From Nitrobacter sp. 62-13 (GTDB lineage Bacteria > Pseudomonadota > Alphaproteobacteria > Rhizobiales > Xanthobacteraceae), in contig NZ_MKRN01000209.1 of assembly GCF_001896955.1 (NCBI RefSeq), positions 1 through 33,415 on the forward strand: a stretch of DNA of 33,415 bases. The letters are read 5' to 3'. This document shows, in pieces, positions 25,156 to 31,265 of the stretch. The stretch's first letter is position 1. Each line of letters begins with the position of its first letter. Made by a program: the position numbers and the translations under genes. The notes under the pieces were generated by a model. That model made no database searches, was not told the origin of the DNA, and was given only the letters and a program-made list of their open reading frames with translations.

Positions 25156-26202
25156 ATGACCCCGCCTGCCCTTCCCGCCGCGCTGCGCGCCGCGCTCGAC
25201 CAAAAGGCGCAGGGCCTTTCCCGCAGCGACGCTGCGGTTCGCGCCGCGGCGATCTCGCAAACTTATCGCAGCGGCGGCGGCTCGAATGCGATCCGGAACG
25301 AGCCCGATGCACTCGCCTACGCGCTGGCGCGGATGCCGGCAACCTATGCGGCCGTCGTCGCCTGCTTCAACGCGCTCCGCGAGATCCGTCCGCAATTCAC
25401 GCCGGTCAGCCTGCTCGATCTCGGCTCAGGGCCGGGCACCGCGACATGGGCGGCGGCGCAGGCGTTCGAATCCCTCGACGCGTTCTCGGCGATCGACGCC
25501 AATCCCGCGCTGCGGTCGCTTGCACTCGATCTTGCCGCCGATGAGTCGCGGCTGCGCCGTCTCGACTATATGCAAAGCGATGCGTTGACCGGACTCCGCG
25601 AGAAGTCCGTGAGCGCCGATCTCGTCGTCGCGAGTTATGTCATCGGCGAAATGAATGCCGAGCGGCAAGCCGCATTCGCCGATCTGACATGGGCGGCAAC
25701 CAGCGATACGCTGCTGGCCGTCGAACCCGGCACGCCCGCCGGCTACCGACGCATCATCGATCTGCGCCGCCGCTTGATCGGGCAAGGCGCGCATGTCGTC
25801 GCGCCCTGTCCGCACGACCGCGAATGTCCGCTCATGGCGTTTACAAGCGAAGCGAGCCCCGCCTCGCCTGAAGACATCGCATCAAAACAGAAAAATACGT
25901 CGGACTGGTGCCACTTCGTGCAGCGGCTGCCGCGGTCGCGCGCGCACAAGCAGATCAAGAGCGCGGAGCTTCCTTTCGAGGATGAGAAATTCAGCTACGT
26001 CGCGCTGACCCGAACGCCAGCCTTGCAACGTCGGCCGCGGGTGCTGGCGCCGCCACTGGTCACCAAGGCCGGGATGCGGATCAAACTGTGCCAAAGGGAC
26101 GGGTGCGCCGACGTCGTGACAATTCCCCGTCGCGACAAGGCCGCCTATGCGCGCATGCGCAGGATCAGTTGGGGCGACACCGTCGTCCCGACCGAGCCGT
26201 AG
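25156..26202 (+). CDS. Rsm22-like (METTL17 family) methyltransferase-fold protein
   Basis: A 348-residue protein related to mitochondrial ribosomal Rsm22/METTL17. A SAM-type Rossmann fold has LLDLGSGPGTATWAAA at 87-101. Family-specific motifs are YVIGEMN (161-167), CPHDRECP (Cys218, Cys224) and DWCHFVQRLPRS (Cys252), plus a later pair, LCQRDGCAD (Cys312, Cys317). In the mitochondrial relative such cysteines bind an iron-sulfur cluster and the protein assists small-subunit assembly. The same arrangement suggests metal binding here. ATG 25156 is preferred to 25066, whose extra N terminus would be read through the repeat. The bacterial function is not established. Confidence 0.88.
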   Translation: MTPPALPAALRAALDQKAQGLSRSDAAVRAAAISQTYRSGGGSNAIRNEPDALAYALARMPATYAAVVACFNALREIRPQFTPVSLLDLGSGPGTATWAAAQAFESLDAFSAIDANPALRSLALDLAADESRLRRLDYMQSDALTGLREKSVSADLVVASYVIGEMNAERQAAFADLTWAATSDTLLAVEPGTPAGYRRIIDLRRRLIGQGAHVVAPCPHDRECPLMAFTSEASPASPEDIASKQKNTSDWCHFVQRLPRSRAHKQIKSAELPFEDEKFSYVALTRTPALQRRPRVLAPPLVTKAGMRIKLCQRDGCADVVTIPRRDKAAYARMRRISWGDTVVPTEP

Positions 26203-26211
26203 CTTCCGAGG

Positions 26212-26664
26212 CTATGACGGCCGCGTGAAAACGTAAGTCAGCCCGGTGAGCATGATGAGCGCCACCGCCGCCGTGAGCCACGGCCCCGGATGGCTGCCGA
26301 ACCAGAATCCGGCAAAACCGATCGCCATGCCGCCCAGCGCCATCAGTTTGGCTTTTACCGGGATCGCGCCGCGCTCGCGCCAGCCGCGCAACAACGGACC
26401 AAATAGCGGATGCTGCAACAACCAGTTTTCCAGCCGGGGCGAGGAACGCGCGAAACAGGCCGCGGCCAGGATCAGGAACGGCGTCGTCGGCAGCACCGGC
26501 AGGAACGCGCCGATAAAACCGAGCGCGACGAACCCGATACCCAGCACCAGAAACACATAGCGCATCATCCGCGGCGTGGCGGCGTGCCGATCGACGGCAC
26601 CGGCCGTCTCTGCACCGAAAGAGCGTTCGTTCGCGATCATTCCCTCGCCATTCTGATCAGCCAC
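26212..26664 (-). CDS. DUF454 (YbaN-like) inner-membrane protein
   Basis: 150 residues with hydrophobic helices at about 35-60 (YVFLVLGIGFVALGFIGAFLP), 62-73 and a pair in 104-145. PVLPTTPFLILAAACFARSSPRLENWLLQHPLFGP is the DUF454 signature. The family has no known activity. The GTG at 26664 has AGGA 8-9 nt upstream and is preferred to ATG 26640. It converges on the Rsm22-like gene with a 9-nt gap and diverges from lemA. Confidence 0.88.
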   Translation of the reverse strand: MADQNGEGMIANERSFGAETAGAVDRHAATPRMMRYVFLVLGIGFVALGFIGAFLPVLPTTPFLILAAACFARSSPRLENWLLQHPLFGPLLRGWRERGAIPVKAKLMALGGMAIGFAGFWFGSHPGPWLTAAVALIMLTGLTYVFTRPS

Positions 26665-26831
26665 ATCAAAATTCCTGCAAATTCATGCTTCCACAGAACA
26701 AAGTACGCGACAACTTGAACTTTTCTAAGGATTTTCCACACCAAAGGGTGCCCTTCCCGGCGGTTCCTGCTGTTCGTGCGTAATTTCGTCTACGGTAGCC
26801 GCCTTCGCCCGTCTTATTCAGGAGCCTAACC

Positions 26832-27392
26832 ATGTCGTCCGGCTGGATTATTCTCGGCATCGTTGTCGCCATCGCCCTGTTCGCGCTTGTCGCCTATAAC
26901 CGGTTGGTCGCGCTCAGCCAGCGCGTCGGCCAGGCCTTCGCCGACATCGACGTGCAGCTCAAGCAGCGTCACGATCTGGTTCCGAACCTCGTCGAAACCG
27001 TGAAAGGCTATGCCGCGCACGAACGCGGAACGCTGGACGATGTCATCAAGGCGCGCAACGTAGCGATGTCGGCGCAGGGTCCCGCGCAGGTCGGCGCCGC
27101 CGAGAACCAGTTGAGCGGCGCGCTTGGTCGCCTGATCGCACTGTCGGAAGCCTATCCCGACCTCAAGGCCAACGCCAACTTCCAGCAGCTCGCCAGCGAA
27201 CTGTCCGACCTCGAAAACAAGATCGCGGCCAGCCGTCGCTTTTTCAACAACGCGGTCCAGGAATACAACACCGGCATTCAGCAGATGCCGGCGGCGCTGT
27301 TCGCCGGGACATTCGGTTTCACCCGCAAGGAGTTCTTCGACCTCGGCGCCAGCCGCGCCACGGTGGAGCAGACGCCGCAGGTGAAGTTCTGA
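26832..27392 (+). CDS. lemA: LemA family protein
   Basis: 186 residues: an N-terminal membrane anchor (about 4-20, WIILGIVVAIALFALVAY), then a helical domain with YNRLVALSQRVGQAFADIDVQLKQRHDLVPNLVETVKGYAAHE, the family hallmark, and a C-terminal FNNAVQEYNTGIQQMPAALFAGTFGF. The strong ribosome binding site AGGAG is 7 nt upstream. LemA proteins are often paired with membrane peptidases, here the M48 enzyme 187 nt downstream. The molecular role of the family is unresolved. Confidence 0.94.
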   Translation: MSSGWIILGIVVAIALFALVAYNRLVALSQRVGQAFADIDVQLKQRHDLVPNLVETVKGYAAHERGTLDDVIKARNVAMSAQGPAQVGAAENQLSGALGRLIALSEAYPDLKANANFQQLASELSDLENKIAASRRFFNNAVQEYNTGIQQMPAALFAGTFGFTRKEFFDLGASRATVEQTPQVKF

Positions 27393-27433
27393 TCACGATT
27401 CCGCGGAGTTCGGAAGCGATGCTCGTTTATCAG

Positions 27434-27560
27434 CGTCATTCCGGGGCGTCGCGACGCGACGAACCCGGAATCCAGTGCCGATCGCAAAGCTCTGGATTCC
27501 GGGTTCACGCGATCGGCGCGAACGTGAGGCATTCGTCGCCGGGCGTACCCCGGAATGACG
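27434..27560. repeat. Dispersed intergenic palindrome, family B, copy 2 (longest copy)
   Basis: The outer ends CGTCATTCCGGGGC (from 27434) and CCCCGGAATGACG (ending 27560) are reverse complements. Inside, GAACCCGGAATCCAG and CTGGATTCCGGGTTC form a second perfect inverted repeat. It separates lemA from the M48 peptidase gene. Confidence 0.8.
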
Positions 27561-27579
27561 ACTTCTAGGCGAACACGCC

Positions 27580-28728
27580 ATGGCAGCTTACGGTCTCTAC
27601 ACCCACATCGCATCGAACAAGATCCGTTCGATGTTTTTGCTCGCCGGCCTGTTCGTCCTGATTTACGTGATGGTGTTCTCAGGCGCGCTGATCGCCGAAG
27701 TCGTCAAGCGCGGCGCGGACCACGCCGCGGCGTTCTATTTCACCCGGGCCTGGCATGACCTGATCGCCGCGTTTCCATGGGCAACGGCGGGTTCGGCGCT
27801 ATGGATCGTCATCGCCTATCTCTTCCATCAGTCGATGATCGACGCGGTCACCGGCGGCCGCGATGTCAGCCGCAAGGAACAGCCGCGGCTCTACAACCTT
27901 TTGGAAAATCTGTGTATCTCGCGCGGCATCCCGATGCCCAAACTGAAGGTGATGGACAGCGACGCGGTCAACGCCTTCGCCACCGGCCTGAACCGCCGCC
28001 AATACGCCATCACCGTCACCACCGGCCTGATGAAGGAACTCAACGACCGGGAGATGGAGGCGGTGTTGGGTCACGAACTGACTCACATCCGCAACGGCGA
28101 CGTGCAGTTGATGGTGGTCGCAGTCATCATCGCCGGCGGGGTCAGCTTCCTCGCTGAACTGTTCTTCCGCATCTTCTTCGACAGCGGAATGCGGATCGGC
28201 GGCGGAAGCTGGCGCTCATCCCGCTCGTCCTCATCATCCGGCAGCAATAGCGATAACAAGGGCGGCGGCGCCATTGTCGCCCTGATCGTCGCCGTGGCCC
28301 TGATCGCGCTGGCCTGGTTCCTCTCGCAGGTGGTGCGGCTGGCGTTGTCGCGTTCCCGGGAACTCATGGCCGATGCCGGCTCGGTCGAGTTGACCAAGGA
28401 CCCCGACGCCATGATTTCGGCGCTGCGCAAGATCGAGAACCGCGGCGAACTGCCGGGCGCGACCTCCGCGGTGATGGAGATGTGCGTCGACAACCCGCGC
28501 GAAGGCTTCGCGGACCTGTTCGCCACCCATCCGTCGATCGAGACGCGGGTGCGTGCGCTGGTGACATATGCCGGCGGCCACGATCCCGGTCCGATTCCTC
28601 ATCTTCAGGAGCGCGATGCGACCGATCCGGCCGGCAAGCAGGAACTGCCGCCAGGGCCGTGGAGCGAACCCGCGCCGCGGGCGCCTGCGACGCCCCCTGC
28701 TCCCGGGCCGTGGGGCGATCATTCCTGA
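27580..28728 (+). CDS. M48 family (HtpX-like) membrane zinc metallopeptidase
   Basis: A membrane-embedded protease for quality control of membrane proteins, 382 residues. Hydrophobic helices are at about 18-40 and 66-84, with two more after the active site (around 176-197 and 228-255). The zinc site is HELTH at 165-169 in AVLGHELTHIRNGDVQ. The third ligand is probably the glutamate in SRELMADAGS. A Ser-rich linker lies between the later helices, and the tail is Pro-rich (PPAPGPWGD). It is longer than E. coli HtpX (about 290) because of these regions. It follows lemA, a pairing seen elsewhere. Substrates are unknown. Confidence 0.92.
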   Translation: MAAYGLYTHIASNKIRSMFLLAGLFVLIYVMVFSGALIAEVVKRGADHAAAFYFTRAWHDLIAAFPWATAGSALWIVIAYLFHQSMIDAVTGGRDVSRKEQPRLYNLLENLCISRGIPMPKLKVMDSDAVNAFATGLNRRQYAITVTTGLMKELNDREMEAVLGHELTHIRNGDVQLMVVAVIIAGGVSFLAELFFRIFFDSGMRIGGGSWRSSRSSSSSGSNSDNKGGGAIVALIVAVALIALAWFLSQVVRLALSRSRELMADAGSVELTKDPDAMISALRKIENRGELPGATSAVMEMCVDNPREGFADLFATHPSIETRVRALVTYAGGHDPGPIPHLQERDATDPAGKQELPPGPWSEPAPRAPATPPAPGPWGDHS

Positions 28729-28937
28729 TCCTGGCCGTTTTCGAAGTCGATTCAGGCTTGCAAAGTTGCGCGAGAGACGATGATTTCCCGCCGCCACGAC
28801 GAATTTCGCCAGATTTAATATATCGAATTGAATTCTCCCTCGTTTCTGCCATGGTCGCGCCCCAAGCAAACATCGGGGACATGCCGTCCGCGCGACCTGG
28901 CGCGGTTCTCGGCTTTCAGCTTGCTCAAAGGGGTCTC

Positions 28938-29693
28938 ATGGCCAAGCCAGCAGTGATTGTGGTGGGCGCGGACAAGGGCGGGGTCGGCAAGACCACGGTT
29001 TCGCGCACCGTGCTCGATTATTTCAACGCCAACAACGTGCCCACCCGGGCGTTCGACACCGAATCGCCACGCGGCACGCTGAAGCGCTTTCACCCTGACA
29101 TCACCGAGATCGTCGACATGACGACGACCGCGGACCAGATGAAGATCTTCGACACGCTGAACACGGCCAAGGCCAGCGTCACCGTGATCGATGTCCGCGC
29201 CGGACTGATGTCGCCCGCGCTGGCGTCGCTTCGCGACATCGGGTTCCTCGACGCGGCGAAGTCCGGGCAGATCACCTTCGCGGTGTTCCATATCCTCGGC
29301 CCCTCGATCGCCTCGCTCGACGAGATCGCGGAGACCGCGAACTTCATGTCCGGCGCGAAATATTTCCTCGTGAAGAATTTCATCAACAACACGAACTTCT
29401 TCGAGTGGGACCAGGCGACCTACAACAGCTACTTCCGCAAAATAAAAGACGCGACCGAGATCACCATTCCGAAGCTCAACGAGATGGCCTACGAGCAGGT
29501 CGAGGTATCCTCGGTGCCCTTCCTCAAATTCGTGGCTAACAAGGGACAGAAGAACGAGTCCGCAAACTATTCGTTCGTCCTGCGCGGCTACGTCCGCCAC
29601 TGGCTCGCGAATGTCTGGGGCGAATTCGACCGCATCAAGCTCACCGACATCGTCACCTCGAAGGAGAAAGGCAGCCGCGCCTCTGCGAAGTAA
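28938..29693 (+). CDS. ParA/MinD-like P-loop ATPase, first of a tandem pair
   Basis: 251 residues. Deviant Walker A GADKGGVGKTT places the signature lysine at 13 and GKT at 17-19. AFDTESPRGTLKRF (38-51) fits the A' region and VIDVRAG (83-89) the Walker B/switch region. The rest differs from canonical ParA, MipZ and MinD. No DNA-binding N-terminal domain is visible, and neither parB nor minCE is adjacent. ATG 28938 has AAGGGG 5 nt upstream, after a 209-nt AT-richer leader. The next gene, 159 nt on, is a paralogue. A role in positioning or in moving some cargo is inferred only from the superfamily. Confidence 0.88.
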   Translation: MAKPAVIVVGADKGGVGKTTVSRTVLDYFNANNVPTRAFDTESPRGTLKRFHPDITEIVDMTTTADQMKIFDTLNTAKASVTVIDVRAGLMSPALASLRDIGFLDAAKSGQITFAVFHILGPSIASLDEIAETANFMSGAKYFLVKNFINNTNFFEWDQATYNSYFRKIKDATEITIPKLNEMAYEQVEVSSVPFLKFVANKGQKNESANYSFVLRGYVRHWLANVWGEFDRIKLTDIVTSKEKGSRASAK

Positions 29694-29852
29694 CCGATCG
29701 TTTGAAGCGAGCCAGGCGACGGCCGCCATGCGCTCGCGCCCATAGCGCCGACTTCGGACGCACAAGCGCGCGCTAAGAACCGCGCTAAGAACGACGATGG
29801 AGAGTTTTTCGACATCCTGCTGGATCGGGATCCTCTCTCCGATAAGTCAGTC

Positions 29853-30521
29853 ATGCCTCGCACGCCTGTCTACATCATTTGCTCGCCACGCCCGCAGATC
29901 GGCAAGACGCTGATCGCGCGGCAACTCAGCGAGTTTCTGCGCCTGCAGCGGGGCGACGTTCTCGCGTTCGACGTCAACCTGAGGGAGCCGTCGCTGGTCG
30001 ACTACCTGCCGCGACTCACCGAGACCGCGGAGATCGACGACACCTACGGCAAGATGGCGCTGATGGACCGGCTGATCGTGGATGACGGCCTCGCCAAGGT
30101 GATCGACCTCGGTTACCACGCATTCGATGAATTCTTCGGGATGATTGCGGAAATCGGCTTCATCAAGGAAGCCGCCCGGAGCAACGTGGCACCGGTCGTC
30201 CTGTTCGTGGCCGACAGCGATCGTGTCTCCACGCGCGGCTATCACACCGTGCGGGCAATGCTGCCGCCCGGCGCGCTCGTCACGGTCGACAATGAATACG
30301 TCCTGCGCGGAGACCTGCCCGAGACTTTCATGCACAGCCGGGTAATACGCATCGCGGTGCTTCCGGCGTTTCTGAAGAGCTACATCGAACGGCTCACCTT
30401 TTCCTTCACCAACTACCTGCGAACCGAGAAGGATACGTCCACCGAGCTGCATCAGTGGATCCGCAGCAACTATTTCAGTTTCCGCGAGATCGAGCAGCGA
30501 CTGGCGCAGCAGCGGGAGTGA
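29853..30521 (+). CDS. Divergent ParA-like P-loop protein, second of a tandem pair
   Basis: 222 residues with no name that I recognise. It has a P-loop-like SPRPQIGKTLIA at 11-22. GKT is at 17-19, as in the upstream protein, but the KGG of deviant Walker A is RPQ. AFDVNLREPSL (38-48) and VIDLGYHAF (83-91) occupy the same residue numbers as the equivalents in the preceding gene, as does [DE]IGF (100-103). It is therefore a paralogue that may bind nucleotide without normal hydrolysis. The C-terminal half (YIERLTFSFTNYLRTEKD, helical) is unlike its neighbour. Start ATG 29853 lacks a strong ribosome binding site. Converges on apt. Confidence 0.8.
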   Translation: MPRTPVYIICSPRPQIGKTLIARQLSEFLRLQRGDVLAFDVNLREPSLVDYLPRLTETAEIDDTYGKMALMDRLIVDDGLAKVIDLGYHAFDEFFGMIAEIGFIKEAARSNVAPVVLFVADSDRVSTRGYHTVRAMLPPGALVTVDNEYVLRGDLPETFMHSRVIRIAVLPAFLKSYIERLTFSFTNYLRTEKDTSTELHQWIRSNYFSFREIEQRLAQQRE

Positions 30522-30551
30522 CGCTCCGGAATAATAACCGGCTTTTCCAGC

Positions 30552-31091
30552 TCAATGCCCGCCGAACGACATCAGCGTCCGAACCGGAACGTCCATCGCG
30601 CGCAGCTTGGCGGCGCCGCCGAGGTCCGGCAGGTCGATGATGAAGCAGGCCGCGACCACATTGGCGCCGATCTGGCGCAGCAGCTTCACCGCGCCCTCCG
30701 CCGTGCCGCCGGTGGCGATCAGGTCGTCGACCAGAATGACGCGCTCGTCCCTAGCGATGGCGTCGACGTGCATTTCCATTTCATCGGTGCCGTATTCGAG
30801 CGCGTAGGCCATCCGCACGGTCTGGTGCGGCAGCTTGCCCTTCTTGCGGATCGGCACGAAGCCCGCGGAGACCTGATGCGCCACAGCGCCGCCGAGGATG
30901 AAGCCGCGCGCCTCGATGCCCGCGACCTTGTCGATCTTCGAGCCGGCCCAGGGATGCACGAGCTGATCGACCGCGCGACGAAACGCGCGAGCGTCGCCGA
31001 GCAGCGTGGTGATGTCGCGGAACATGATCCCCGGCTTCGGATAATCCGGAATCGTGCGGACGGAAGCCTGCAGATCGTCTTCGAAGGTCAT
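30552..31091 (-). CDS. apt: Adenine phosphoribosyltransferase
   Basis: A purine-salvage enzyme that makes AMP from adenine and PRPP. 179 residues with the type I PRTase PRPP loop [17 protein letters not shown] (118-134), an N-terminal [18 protein letters not shown] (14-31) and [15 protein letters not shown] (57-71), all typical of Apt. Length matches the family. ATG 31091 has only a weak purine-rich stretch upstream. A family B palindrome separates it from trpE(G), so the two are probably not one transcript. Confidence 0.97.
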   Translation of the reverse strand: MTFEDDLQASVRTIPDYPKPGIMFRDITTLLGDARAFRRAVDQLVHPWAGSKIDKVAGIEARGFILGGAVAHQVSAGFVPIRKKGKLPHQTVRMAYALEYGTDEMEMHVDAIARDERVILVDDLIATGGTAEGAVKLLRQIGANVVAACFIIDLPDLGGAAKLRAMDVPVRTLMSFGGH

Positions 31092-31118
31092 CGAATTTCT
31101 TTCAACTCAAACTATCGT

Positions 31119-31226
31119 CGTCATTCCGGGGTGCGCGTTCTTCACGCGCAGGCCCGGAATCCATACGCCCAGCGGTGGTTATGGATTCCGGGCTCGCTCG
31201 CAAGATGCTCGCGCCCCGGAATGACG
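31119..31226. repeat. Dispersed intergenic palindrome, family B, copy 3
   Basis: The outer ends CGTCATTCCGGGG (from 31119) and CCCCGGAATGACG (ending 31226) are reverse complements, and GCCCGGAATCCAT and ATGGATTCCGGGC inside form a second inverted repeat. It lies in the gap between trpE(G) and apt, both on the minus strand. Confidence 0.8.
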
Positions 31227-31265
31227 GCTTGTTTATCCTGATAGCGTTCGGGTTAGAAACGAATT

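Noticed and set aside
28938-30521. A plasmid-type or chromosomal parAB locus
   Set aside because: No ParB-like gene or clustered parS-like palindromes are visible, and the neighbours are ordinary chromosomal genes.
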